In this document: positions 25,431-33,717 of the stretch, one piece after another
Layout: the number at the start of each line of letters is the position of its first letter
How positions within the stretch are numbered: the stretch's first letter is position 1
Assembly (NCBI RefSeq): GCF_025847235.1
Contig: NZ_JAOZEW010000026.1
Location: 17,394 to 81,393 of the forward strand
From: Flavobacterium shii
GTDB lineage: Bacteria; Bacteroidota; Bacteroidia; Flavobacteriales; Flavobacteriaceae
DNA: 64,000 nucleotides
Direction: 5' to 3'
Position numbers and translations under genes: made by a program
The notes under the pieces: generated by a model
The model's database searches: none
The model's input: the letters and a program-made list of their open reading frames with translations, nothing else
What the model was told of the DNA's origin: nothing

Positions 25431-27319
25431 AACCAATAGATTTATCTGAATATTTTAAAACTATAAAACAAAACTCGAAATTTGAAGCTACTTTAGCGAA
25501 AAGAGGAGGATACGTCACTTTTGGCAATACTAGTGGTAAATCTTTTACTTTAGGTTTAGATTCTGTAATATCAATAGTAAAAGATATACTAGCCAATTTG
25601 GATAAATTTAAAAACAATTCAAATTACGATGAAAAAAAATGGCGTGATTTATCTGCTGCAAATTTTAAGGATTCAGCAGCAAACGCTATGGCTACAGTTC
25701 AAACAAAGCCTCTTTTTACAACAATTAGTAAACTAATTTGCTGGAGCAATAATTATGATGTCAGTAAATATTCAGATAATAAAATAAATCTAAATAAAGA
25801 GTCTTTAAAAAAAACAATCCATGAACTTGAACTGTTAGCTGAATTATATACTCCAAAACAAAAGCCTATAGATGAAATAAACACAACAGAAACTAGTGCA
25901 ATTGTTGTTTCTGAAAAAGATTTAAAACAATTTGCTTTCAGTGCATTTAAATTCCTCCTGAATCAATTTGGGTCAAATGAAATTTTAAAAAATACTATTG
26001 AGAAAAATTCACAAATTAACGAAACGGAATATGTGGGTTTAAAAATGAAACCTTATTTTGGATCAGGTAATTTGATTGGCTCTTTCGATCAGGAGCAAAC
26101 TAGAGAAAGTTTAAGTTCTGGAAATCAAAATACTCAACGCTTTTTTCCTGAAAATTTAAATTTACAAGATTATCCATATTCTTATTTTTCAACTCAGTGG
26201 GGCGATGTAGATAATGGTAACTTATCCTTTAATAATTTCAAAAATTTTGTTGCTGATTTCTCAAAAGGCTCCTTTGAAGCAAAAAAACAAGATGATAAAT
26301 ATTCATTATTTCAAAAAACGAAACTTAATAGAAATATTTTGCAAAAAATCTATTACGGTGCGCCAGGAACAGGAAAATCGCATAAAATAGAAAATATTCT
26401 TAAAAATTATTTAGACGATGAGAAAGAAAGAATAACTTTTCATCCAGAATATGATTATTCGTGCTTCGTGGGAGGATATAGACCAACTTCAGAGGTAAAC
26501 GAAGAAAATGGAAAGCTAGAAATTACCTATAAGTTCGTACCTCAGGTATTTACTAATATATATGTTAAAGCATGGAAAAATCAATCCAAAGATTACTTTT
26601 TAGCTATTGAAGAAATAAATAGGGGAAATTGTGCAGAAATTTTTGGTGATTTATTTCAGTTATTAGATCGAAAGAGCGACTATTCTATATCTCCTTCGAA
26701 AGAGTTAAAAGAGCATCTTGAACTTTTATTGGTTGGCACAAAAGGAATTGAGGGAGGAAAAATGAGATTACCTTCAAATCTTCACATCCTTGCTTCTATG
26801 AATACTTCCGATCAATCGCTTTTCCCTATGGATAGTGCATTTAAAAGAAGATGGGATTGGGAATACATACCTATAAATGATAAAGAATTTAACGACGACG
26901 CTACTGAAACAAGTGAAGCGACAAAAAACAATTCTTATGATTACATTGTAAAAATAGATGATAATCTATCATTTAAATGGATTGATTTCATAATAAATGT
27001 AAATAAAAAAATCACATTTAATCGTAATTTAGGATCTGACAAATGCATTGGTAATTATTTCATCAAACCCGACAACATAGAAATTTCATTAGATGAATTC
27101 ATTAATAAAGCTATTTTCTATTTATGGATAGATGTTTTTAAAGATGAAGATGAGTCAATTTTTTCATTAATTGAAAGAAATATTTCATATGAGAATTTTT
27201 TCCCGATAAATTCTAATGGAAAAGATAATTTAATTAAATTATTATCTCCAAAAATATTAAACATTGAAATAACTGACAAAAGAAAAAAAAATGAAAATAC
27301 AGAAGAGCCAATAGAATGA
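25427..27319 (+). CDS. McrB-like AAA+ NTPase restriction subunit
   Basis: A 630-aa protein. The first 300 residues are an N-terminal region of unknown fold that probably contains the DNA-recognition part. The C-terminal half is a McrB-type AAA+ motor: Walker A GAPGTGKS at 311-318, Walker B LAIEEINRGNCAEIFGD at 392-408 (MxxxEEINR-type signature), and the sensor segment LHILASMNTSDQSLFPMDSAFKRRW. McrB proteins hydrolyse GTP and translocate with McrC. It sits next to a cognate methyltransferase, as in LlaJI-type systems, rather than acting alone on modified DNA. ATGA overlaps link it to both neighbours. Confidence 0.93.
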   Translation: MKPIDLSEYFKTIKQNSKFEATLAKRGGYVTFGNTSGKSFTLGLDSVISIVKDILANLDKFKNNSNYDEKKWRDLSAANFKDSAANAMATVQTKPLFTTISKLICWSNNYDVSKYSDNKINLNKESLKKTIHELELLAELYTPKQKPIDEINTTETSAIVVSEKDLKQFAFSAFKFLLNQFGSNEILKNTIEKNSQINETEYVGLKMKPYFGSGNLIGSFDQEQTRESLSSGNQNTQRFFPENLNLQDYPYSYFSTQWGDVDNGNLSFNNFKNFVADFSKGSFEAKKQDDKYSLFQKTKLNRNILQKIYYGAPGTGKSHKIENILKNYLDDEKERITFHPEYDYSCFVGGYRPTSEVNEENGKLEITYKFVPQVFTNIYVKAWKNQSKDYFLAIEEINRGNCAEIFGDLFQLLDRKSDYSISPSKELKEHLELLLVGTKGIEGGKMRLPSNLHILASMNTSDQSLFPMDSAFKRRWDWEYIPINDKEFNDDATETSEATKNNSYDYIVKIDDNLSFKWIDFIINVNKKITFNRNLGSDKCIGNYFIKPDNIEISLDEFINKAIFYLWIDVFKDEDESIFSLIERNISYENFFPINSNGKDNLIKLLSPKILNIEITDKRKKNENTEEPIE

Positions 27320-28989
27320 AAATATTAATTGAAGGAGAAAAATACAATTTAGACTCTTTAACAAAAGTCTTTGATGATCCAAAATTCTTTATTCAAGAAG
27401 AAATGTTTGGAACAATAAATTGTGTGGGCTACTATCATTCGTTCATTAAAAATGAATTAATATATATCCTTCCGAAAGTTTTTATTAAAGGCAGAAAAGC
27501 TTTTAAATTATCTCCTCAACAATTATTTGATTTAGATTTAAAAGCATCTATTAAACATGATGCGGATTATGTTTGGGTAAGGCAGCTTTTAATTTATTTC
27601 TATAATAGTTTAGCAGAATTTAGAAATCGCCACAGAAATACACTAATAGTTGAAACTAGTCAAAGCTTTGAACTAAATTCGAATTTAGGTCTAAAAGAAT
27701 ACTCTTATTTAGATTTAATTTTAAGTTTTGTGAATTTTTACAAAAAAAACAAAAACACAATTCTTTATCATCATATAGAATTCATTTCGAATCAGGCTAA
27801 AAAAGCCAAATGGGATAAAACAATCAGAACATCATTACCTATACTTATTTCAAATAATTCTCCTCTTTATATTGATATTAGGAATAAACAGAAAAAAGTA
27901 AATGATGAAGAAGAATTATTGAGTTATTTTTTCTCAATTCTTAATCACTTCAAAACGGAACATGATTTACCTGTTAGTATAGATAAAAGCTACAAACTTA
28001 TAACTGGAAGTCAATTTGAGAAATTGCAAAGAACAGGACTTGCTAAACTCAGGAAAATCAAACATCGATACTTTGCTGATACTTTAAAAAGAATATATCA
28101 GTTATGTGAATTATATTTCGACAAAACAGATTTAAGCAGTCCAAAAAGAAAAAATGAAGAATTTATTTCTGTTAGAAACTATAATATAGTTTTTGAAGAT
28201 ATGATTGACAAACTTTTTACAGACAAAACATATGACAAATCAATTAATAAAATTTCAATTGAAAAATTAAAAAACAATAATGATGGTAAAATAATTGATC
28301 ATATTTTTGATTACAAATCGATTATTGACACAGATAATATCTTTTATATAGGAGATTCTAAATATTATAAATCAGATTCTTTAGCAGGAAAATTATCTAC
28401 GTACAAACAATTTACATACGCAAAAAATGTAATTCAGTTTAATATAGATTTATTAAATAAAAAGAAGCCATATGATGATATTCGCTATCGTGATGATATA
28501 ACTGAGGGATATAATATTTCCCCAAATTTTTTTATTTATGGGCATTTGACTGATAAAAGCAATTTTGACAACCCAATTCTAAAAAAATTTCAAATAGTAA
28601 AAAAATCATCTCATTTTGAAGATAGGATCTTTGATAGAGATACTTTATTTGTTTTGCAGTACAGAATTAATTTTCTATTTGTTTTGAAATCTTATACAAG
28701 TATAAATACAGACAAAATAGATGCTTTTAGAATTGGTACTAAAAATTATTTTAGAGAAGAGTTTTTGAAATATTTTAATTCTCCTAGTGATTGCGAGTTT
28801 AAATTTTATGAAAAAGATTTTCGAGAAGAAAATTTAAGTGAATTTGTAAATGAAAATTTTAGGCTATTAAATGGTAAAGTAATAAAAATAAGAGAAAATA
28901 CTTTACTAATTGCAATTCATAAAGAAGACAAGAAAAAAGATTTACTTCATAATTTAATTAAAGATTTTATACCTAAAATATTTATTTAA
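27316..28989 (+). CDS. McrC/LlaJI-like restriction endonuclease subunit
   Basis: A 557-aa protein. The N-terminal 280 residues resemble the coupling part of McrC-like proteins. A PD-(D/E)xK nuclease core is visible: Asp-328 in KIIDHIFDYK, then after 18 residues Asp-347 and Lys-349 in FYIGDSKYYKSD. This is the D...(D/E)xK pattern with S between. A C-terminal extension of about 200 residues follows, as in the LlaJI nuclease family. It is expected to pair with the McrB-like motor to cut unmethylated sites. The LlaJI affiliation is from memory and moderate. Confidence 0.85.
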   Translation: MKILIEGEKYNLDSLTKVFDDPKFFIQEEMFGTINCVGYYHSFIKNELIYILPKVFIKGRKAFKLSPQQLFDLDLKASIKHDADYVWVRQLLIYFYNSLAEFRNRHRNTLIVETSQSFELNSNLGLKEYSYLDLILSFVNFYKKNKNTILYHHIEFISNQAKKAKWDKTIRTSLPILISNNSPLYIDIRNKQKKVNDEEELLSYFFSILNHFKTEHDLPVSIDKSYKLITGSQFEKLQRTGLAKLRKIKHRYFADTLKRIYQLCELYFDKTDLSSPKRKNEEFISVRNYNIVFEDMIDKLFTDKTYDKSINKISIEKLKNNNDGKIIDHIFDYKSIIDTDNIFYIGDSKYYKSDSLAGKLSTYKQFTYAKNVIQFNIDLLNKKKPYDDIRYRDDITEGYNISPNFFIYGHLTDKSNFDNPILKKFQIVKKSSHFEDRIFDRDTLFVLQYRINFLFVLKSYTSINTDKIDAFRIGTKNYFREEFLKYFNSPSDCEFKFYEKDFREENLSEFVNENFRLLNGKVIKIRENTLLIAIHKEDKKKDLLHNLIKDFIPKIFI

Positions 28990-28990
28990 A

Positions 28991-29206
28991 ATGGATGTCC
29001 ATAATCCAGAACAACGTTCCAAAAACATGCGTGCCATCAAAAGCACGGCAACAAAAGCCGAAGTAACTTTAGCAAAAGGATTATGGAATCTTGGTTATAG
29101 ATATAGAAAAAACAACAAAAAAGTTTTTGGCAAACCAGACTTTACCTTTAAAAAACTGAAAATTGTCATTTTCGTACATTCAGAATTCTTTCACAGTAAA
29201 TATTGA
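28991..29206 (+). pseudogene. vsr: Truncated very-short-patch-repair endonuclease (vsr remnant)
   Basis: The 71 aa begin like Vsr: HNPEQRSKNMRAIKSTATKAE, LGYRYRKNNKKVFGKPDFTF (containing the catalytic Asp of G-K-P-D) and KIVIFVHSEFFH, equivalent to the F-V-H-G-C-F-W-H block. The reading frame then ends at S-K-Y, where Vsr proteins normally continue for another 60-80 residues that complete the metal site. None of the remainder was found downstream in any frame, and a terminator follows within 10 nt. A 3' deletion is inferred. It starts 1 nt after the nuclease stop, so it is the last gene of the R-M operon. Confidence 0.85.
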
Positions 29207-29212
29207 AAACTT

Positions 29213-29238
29213 AAAAAGCCACTTTGTAGTGGCTTTTT
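29213..29238. terminator. Bidirectional terminator after the R-M operon
   Basis: AAAAAGCCACT (29213-29223), loop TTGT, AGTGGCTTTTT (29228-29238). A-run and T-run on both sides let it serve the plus-strand R-M operon and the minus-strand gene ending at 29248. Confidence 0.9.
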
Positions 29239-29247
29239 CTATTTTAA

Positions 29248-29481
29248 CTATTCAGCATCCAAATAAGGATTTAAAGTTTCTGCTAATTCATTCAACCAAT
29301 AAAAACCATTTTCAAGGCTTGTTTTCTCGAATTTCAGTGTTTCGGATTCTCGCATTAGGCTTAGAGCAAGTATGTAATTTACTTGTCTAATTGTTTTTGC
29401 CATACTTATCGGGTCGATTGATTTGTTGAAGAAATCGGTTAACCGCAATTGGGTTTCTTTTGTAAGGGTGTTTGTACTCAT
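29248..29481 (-). CDS. Small hypothetical protein
   Basis: A 77-aa protein starting MSTNTLTKETQLRLTDFF at 29481. The composition is helical and soluble (SIDPISMAKTIRQVNYILAL, then ENGFYWLNELAETLNPYL), with no known family. The frame stays open 41 codons further upstream through a structured segment (see 29478-29621), but the shorter start has the more protein-like beginning. It shares a bidirectional terminator with the R-M operon. Confidence 0.6.
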   Translation of the reverse strand: MSTNTLTKETQLRLTDFFNKSIDPISMAKTIRQVNYILALSLMRESETLKFEKTSLENGFYWLNELAETLNPYLDAE

Positions 29482-29621
29482 AGTTTGAACATTTAGGAAA
29501 ATATAAAACCCACGCATTTTAGGTGTCCTACGCTGTTCAAAGCGTTGCGGTTGTTTCCAATACCGCCACCATTCTGCGTGGGCAAAAGTTTTTTCGAAAA
29601 TCATAATTTGAACATTTAGGA
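29478..29621 (-). other. Structured leader flanked by a 21-bp direct repeat
   Basis: TCATAGTTTGAACATTTAGGA (21 nt, 29478-29498, read in two parts: TCATAGTTTGAAC and ATTTAGGA) recurs with one change at 29601-29621. Between them, read on the minus strand, CCCACGCA (29582-29575) pairs with TGCGTGGG (29516-29509) around two inner hairpins, GCGGT...ACCGC (29666-style loop at 29547-29566) and ACGCT...AGCGT (29530-29545), i.e. a three-way junction. Each direct repeat copy puts an ATG at the same place. The open frame through it (AEWWRYWKQPQRFEQRR) is aromatic- and Arg-rich. Either a structured RNA leader or a small ORF duplication. Confidence 0.5.
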
Positions 29622-30114
29622 CTGCAAAGATACCAATTAAACACGGGGAATTAGCACCGGTTTAATCATCAATCAAAAAAGTTATGGGTAATTTTGGGTT
29701 ACATATAGTTACGGGACTTCTCCCTTCCTGAAGTTTCGGGATCAGGATCGCTCAGTCTGACAATATTGATGAGATTCCCCCTTCGTCGGAATGACAAAAA
29801 GAGAAAAAAATCCGTTTTATCCGCGTCTTCGCAAAGAGAATCCGTTTAATCCGTGTCCTATTCACCGTAAGCCTTCGTTCTGGATATAAGATTGCGGAGT
29901 TTCTCGTGAAGACGCACTGCGGTGCGCCTCTACGAATATGACGTAATAATTGTTACCGCACTATTGACTTTTTTAACGTGTTAAAAATTATACTTTGGGA
30001 TAACAATATGAACGCGAAAAAACCTTGAAATTTTTCATAATGTTTTATTAACTCGTTCGTTTTTTTATTCAAAAATTGATAGCTTTGAGAATCAAACATT
30101 AAATATATAGTAAG
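29622..30114. repeat. Non-coding region with dispersed repeats before hpf
   Basis: About 490 nt. 29711-29805 is a diverged relative of the 106-bp repeat (GGGATCAGGATCGCTCAG, CTTCGTCGGAATGACAAA). 29811-29866 contains AATCCGTTTTATCCGCGTC repeat text. 29911-29934 has AGACGCACTGCGGTGCGCCT, a short GC-rich hairpin unit. The hpf promoter should lie near 30080, where TAGCTTTG (30080-30087) fits a -7 box, but no matching TTG was found. Confidence 0.6.
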
Positions 30115-30429
30115 ATGAAAATTCAGATCAACACCGACAAAAACATTGAGGGACACGAAAGATTAGAAGCTTATTTCTCTGGTGAATTAGAAAAAGGTTT
30201 AACTCGTTTTGAAGAAAAAATAACCCGCATCGAAGTGCATTTCGGAGACGAAAACGGAGAGAAATTTAGCCTAAACGATAAAAAATGTGTGATTGAAGTT
30301 CGTCCTGTAAAATTACAACCCATTACCGTTACAGAACACGCCGATACGCTTGAAAAAGCTTTTCAAGGTGCTTTGGGCAAAGTTAAAAAATCACTTACTA
30401 CAACTTTCGAAAAAATGAAAGAGTACTAA
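30115..30429 (+). CDS. hpf: Ribosome hibernation-promoting factor (HPF/RaiA family)
   Basis: A 104-aa short HPF: MKIQINTDKNIEGHERLEAYF, then FEEKITRIEVHFGDENGEKF, CVIEVRPVKLQPITVTEHAD and LEKAFQGALGKVKKSLTTTFEK give the beta-alpha-beta-beta-beta-alpha fold with the C-terminal Lys-rich helix that binds the 30S decoding region. Length fits the short form without the dimerising C-terminal domain. Acts on ribosomes in stationary phase. It is followed by a bidirectional terminator. Confidence 0.92.
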   Translation: MKIQINTDKNIEGHERLEAYFSGELEKGLTRFEEKITRIEVHFGDENGEKFSLNDKKCVIEVRPVKLQPITVTEHADTLEKAFQGALGKVKKSLTTTFEKMKEY

Positions 30430-30449
30430 TTCATATACCAAGCAAATGT

Positions 30450-30488
30450 AAAAATGGCATTATCTCAAATTTAGATAATGCCATTTTT
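30450..30488. terminator. Bidirectional terminator between hpf and the oxidoreductase gene
   Basis: AAAAATGGCATTATCT (30450-30465) pairs perfectly with AGATAATGCCATTTTT (30473-30488) around a 7-nt loop. It separates convergent genes. Confidence 0.92.
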
Positions 30489-31144
30489 TATTTTAACAAA
30501 ACAGTCATTTCTTCCCAATGAAGTATTTTGACTTTTTCATTTAGTTTATTAGCAGCATTAATCATTGCTTTGGCTATATCACTTGCTTCTATTCCTTTGT
30601 ATTTGCTTAATCCTCCCATAAATAATGGATTGATCAATTTAAATATTCCTTTAAAAACTTTTTCGAGAGGTCGGTTTTCTTTTCTATTTCCCAAAATCAT
30701 CGAAGGGCGAAAGATATAAGTATGATCAAAATTTAGATTAATAATATCTTCTTCGGTTTCTCCCTTCATCTTAACATAAAATACCGATGAATTTGGATTT
30801 GCTCCAATTGCAGAAACTAGAAAAACAGATTTCGCACCAGTTTCTTTAGCTAGTTTTGCTGCCAATACTGGATAATCATGATCTATTTGGTAGTATTCTT
30901 TTTTATCAGGTGTTTTCTTTTGGGTAGTTCCAAGAGCAATAAAAACTTCATCAACTTCTATGTCTTTAACTACATCAGCCAATGAATTAAAATCACCGAT
31001 TAAAGTTTTTAGTTTTGGATGTTGAATGTTTAAATCTTTCCGAACAACGATTATTATTTGTTCATAATAAGTGTTGTTTAGTAAATTTTCAAGGATATAA
31101 GATCCAACTAATCCACTTGCTCCATAAACAATTACTTTTTTCAT
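30488..31144 (-). CDS. NAD(P)-binding short-chain oxidoreductase (HTATIP2-like)
   Basis: A 218-aa protein with an N-terminal dinucleotide-binding motif VYGASGLVGSYILENLL (residues 5-21, G-x-x-G-x-x-G), then VDEVFIALGTTQKKTPDKKEYYQIDHDYPV and a KSVFLVSAIGANPNSSVFYVKMKGETEE stretch with the Y-x-x-x-K pair. It resembles NAD(P)H-binding Rossmann proteins related to human HTATIP2. The substrate is unknown. The stop codon sits at the base of the shared terminator. Confidence 0.88.
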   Translation of the reverse strand: MKKVIVYGASGLVGSYILENLLNNTYYEQIIIVVRKDLNIQHPKLKTLIGDFNSLADVVKDIEVDEVFIALGTTQKKTPDKKEYYQIDHDYPVLAAKLAKETGAKSVFLVSAIGANPNSSVFYVKMKGETEEDIINLNFDHTYIFRPSMILGNRKENRPLEKVFKGIFKLINPLFMGGLSKYKGIEASDIAKAMINAANKLNEKVKILHWEEMTVLLK

Positions 31145-31534
31145 AAGATGATTTGTTTGCTCGAAGTTAGAAAATTAATGGTTTACTTTATAATTAACTT
31201 TTGAGATGAATTTTTTTTAACACATAGAAACATAGATTTATATTTTAAAAGAAGATTACAAAAAGAAACATATTTCTTTCGCATAGCTTGTGTTTATACA
31301 AATAAAATGCTTTTTTTAAGTATTCTAGAATGAAAAACTTTGTGCTTTCTTAGCGCACCTTTGCGAAATAATTGTATGCGATTTTAAGAAAAAAAATCAT
31401 CAATTAAGATAATAATAACGCTTTTCGCCATTGTATAAAGTAATTTTGCAGTCCTAAAACAAGAGATTTTTTTTGTGAAAAAAGCGAGTAACTTGATTTT
31501 GGGTATCACTTAATAAATCATTTAAAATAAATTC
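31145..31534. repeat. Intergenic region with AACACATAGAAAC repeat
   Basis: 31217-31300 repeats AACACATAGAAACATAG and CATATTTCTTTCGCATAGC seen near 21 kb. 31335-31365 has CTTTCTTAGCGCACCTTTGC, related to the dispersed CTTTGCG family. TAATTTTG at 31441-31448 could be a -7 box for the next gene, but no TTG lies at the right distance. Confidence 0.5.
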
Positions 31535-32701
31535 ATGAAAAAGCAACTACTCGTATTATTAACCGTTATTCTTATAGGTTTTGGTGTAAATGCGCAAGTA
31601 AAACCATCCGAAACAAATGTGCTTGTCCTTGTTCATTCTCAAAATGGAGGAACGTATAAAATGGCGAAAGCTATGGCCGAAGGAATTCAGGAATATCCCA
31701 ATGTAAAGGCGACAATAAAACGTGTGGCTTCGATTAATCCAAAAGAGAAATTAAATGCAGACGTTGAGAAATTACCAATTGCAACTATTGAGGAATTGAC
31801 AAATTATGACGGAATTGCATTTGGAAGTCCAGTTCATTTTGCTAATATAAGCGCAGATATGAATTACTTTTTCAGTAAGAGTATTCCGCTTTGGACTTCC
31901 AGAGCTTTAGAAGGAAAACCAGCAACAGTTTTTATGTCGGCTGGATCTGGTGCAGGAAAAGAAGCAGCAATATTGTCGTTTTGGAATATCCTTGCTTCTC
32001 ACGGAATGGTAATTGTACCTACAGGGATTATGGGAACAGCTACTCTAGATAAGTCAGTTCCTCAGGGGAACACACCTTTTGGAGCAACATCATTGGCAGG
32101 ATCTGTTGGGACACGACCATCTGTAAGCGAATTGAATTTGGCAAAAGAACAAGGTAAAGCTTTGGCAAGAGTTGCTTCGGGATTAAAAAATGCGGAAAAC
32201 GTAAAAGAAGGAAAAACAACTTCGGTAGAAAGTAAAGGGAGTATAGATATCAATCAAACACTAAAAGATAATAATATTGTGCTTCCAGAAGCTCCTAAGC
32301 CAGTTGGGAATTATGTGCCTTACACAATTTCGGATCATAAAGTATATATTAATCAAGTAGCGTTAAAAGAGGGTAAAATCCTAAACCCAGGTAAAGTTGG
32401 TGCAACCGTTACAGAGGAACAAGCGAAGGAAGCAACATATCAAACGATGCTTAATGTTATAGCAGTGTTAAAAGAAGCTTGTGGAGGTGATTTGAATAAA
32501 GTAAAACAATGTGTGCAGTTAACGGGATATTTTAATACAACTCCTGAATATACACAACATGCGGGAATCATGAATTCAGCTTCTAATTTGACAGCATTGG
32601 TTTTTGGGGAAAAAGGAAAACATGCCAGAGCAACAATTGGTGCAGTTTCGTTACCAATAAACTCAGCTGTAGAAATTCAGGCTATTTTTGAAATCGAATA
32701 A
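31535..32701 (+). CDS. Exported flavodoxin (WrbA-like)-RidA fusion protein
   Basis: A 388-aa protein with signal peptide MKKQLLVLLTVILIGFGVNAQ. Residues 27-220 are a flavodoxin/NAD(P)H:quinone-oxidoreductase domain: VLVLVHSQNGGTYKMAKAMA (FMN phosphate loop), GIAFGSPVHFANISADM and FMSAGSGAGKEAAILS, as in WrbA. Residues 235-388 are a RidA/YjgF domain: NYVPYTISDHKVYINQVAL, LKEACGGDLNKVKQCVQLTG and the C-terminal HARATIGAVSLPINSAVEIQA with the conserved Arg that binds the enamine carboxylate. The fusion plus export signal is unusual, since RidA normally acts in the cytosol. Confidence 0.88.
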   Translation: MKKQLLVLLTVILIGFGVNAQVKPSETNVLVLVHSQNGGTYKMAKAMAEGIQEYPNVKATIKRVASINPKEKLNADVEKLPIATIEELTNYDGIAFGSPVHFANISADMNYFFSKSIPLWTSRALEGKPATVFMSAGSGAGKEAAILSFWNILASHGMVIVPTGIMGTATLDKSVPQGNTPFGATSLAGSVGTRPSVSELNLAKEQGKALARVASGLKNAENVKEGKTTSVESKGSIDINQTLKDNNIVLPEAPKPVGNYVPYTISDHKVYINQVALKEGKILNPGKVGATVTEEQAKEATYQTMLNVIAVLKEACGGDLNKVKQCVQLTGYFNTTPEYTQHAGIMNSASNLTALVFGEKGKHARATIGAVSLPINSAVEIQAIFEIE

Positions 32702-32714
32702 ATAGCTCTAAATT

Positions 32715-32764
32715 AAAAACAGAAAACCCGAATGCAACTTAATGTATTCGGGTTTTCTGTTTTT
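32715..32764. terminator. Long terminator hairpin
   Basis: AAAAACAGAAAACCCGAAT (32715-32733) pairs with ATTCGGGTTTTCTGTTTTT (32746-32764), 19 bp with a 12-nt loop. It is convergent between the fusion gene and the lipoprotein gene and can act in both directions. Confidence 0.9.
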
Positions 32765-32792
32765 ATATGAAATCGAATTGAATTCGTTGTTT

Positions 32793-33440
32793 TTATGTTT
32801 TAGGTAATGCTGCACCTACGGCAATATCACAGCGGTGTCCTTCTTGCCCGTGTGGAGGATTCATTCCTGGAGCAGTTACTGTATAACTAGGTGTATTAGT
32901 GCTAATGGCTGCTGGTACAGTCATCTCTTGGCTAACTGTGCCTGATGCAGATTGTGTAGTAGCGGGTTGTTGTGTAGCCGTTGTTTTTGTTGCAGGAGAA
33001 TTCAATGGTGCTCCAACAGGAATATCGCAACGATGTCCCTTTTGTCCGTGTGGCGGATTCATGCCTTTGGCGGTAACAGTTGTCGGCTGAGATGTAGTCG
33101 TTACTACAGGCGTTGCTGTTGTGGTTTGCGTTTGTGTTGTAACTTGTTGCGTCGTTTGGGTAGGAGCAGAATTTAAAGGTACACCAACTGCAACGTCACA
33201 ACGGTGTCCAGGTTGTCCGTGTGCAGGATTAATTCCTCCAGTGGCACCCATTACCGTGTTTGGATTTGCTGCCGGTGCTGGTGTCTGAACAGTCGAATTT
33301 GCTTTTGTTGTATCTTTTGCCAATCCTAATTTTACCAATTCAGAGGTTGGAGTACTTTCCTGAGGCTCTAGTTCTTTTTTACAAGAAATAAATAGGACGG
33401 AGGAAATGACTAATGTACTTATAAAGATTTTCGGATTCAT
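32793..33440 (-). CDS. Lipoprotein with three HGQ-GHRCD repeats
   Basis: A 215-aa protein from the ATG at 33440 (MNPKIFISTLVISSVLFISCKK). The LFISC lipobox makes Cys-20 the lipidated residue. Three copies of N-P-x-H-G-Q-x-G-H-R-C-D-x-x-V-G follow, separated by Thr/Gln/Pro-rich low-complexity linkers (TTQQVTTQTQTTT-like). Each repeat has two His, one Cys and one Asp in a fixed array, suggesting three small metal or heme-binding or covalently anchored units on a flexible surface stalk. The GHRCD repeat occurs in flavobacterial proteins of unknown function. The longer upstream frame is not used. Confidence 0.8.
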   Translation of the reverse strand: MNPKIFISTLVISSVLFISCKKELEPQESTPTSELVKLGLAKDTTKANSTVQTPAPAANPNTVMGATGGINPAHGQPGHRCDVAVGVPLNSAPTQTTQQVTTQTQTTTATPVVTTTSQPTTVTAKGMNPPHGQKGHRCDIPVGAPLNSPATKTTATQQPATTQSASGTVSQEMTVPAAISTNTPSYTVTAPGMNPPHGQEGHRCDIAVGAALPKT

Positions 33441-33529
33441 GGGGTAGGATTTTAAAGTTCCCAAATATACTCGTTTTTTTGATCGATTTTGTAATCCGTC
33501 TTTGTTAAAACAGGTTTTAGCTTGCTGTT

Positions 33530-33672
33530 TTACCGCAAAGTTCACAAAGGGCTACGCAAAGAGCGCAAAGCTTTGCGAACTTTGCGGTTAAATTCTAGCC
33601 GCAGATTAAAAGGATTTAAAACTTTGCGCTCTTTGCGTAAATCTTTGCACCCTTTGCGGTTAATTTTTTTAC
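33530..33672. repeat. Dispersed CTTTGCG repeat cluster
   Basis: ACCGCAAAGTTCACAAAGGG, CTACGCAAAGAGCGCAAAGC, AACTTTGCGCTCTTTGCG and TTTGCACCCTTTGCGGTTAA occur here in both orientations, so the unit is an inverted pair. It lies between divergent genes and leaves little room for promoters other than about 33670-33717. Confidence 0.75.
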
Positions 33673-33717
33673 TCGAGATTTACTATATTTCACCCTTAAA
33701 ACAAATAACCATTTACC

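Noticed and set aside
29953..30156. Minus-strand 67-aa ORF overlapping hpf
   Set aside because: Shadow of hpf and its leader; composition is not protein-like.
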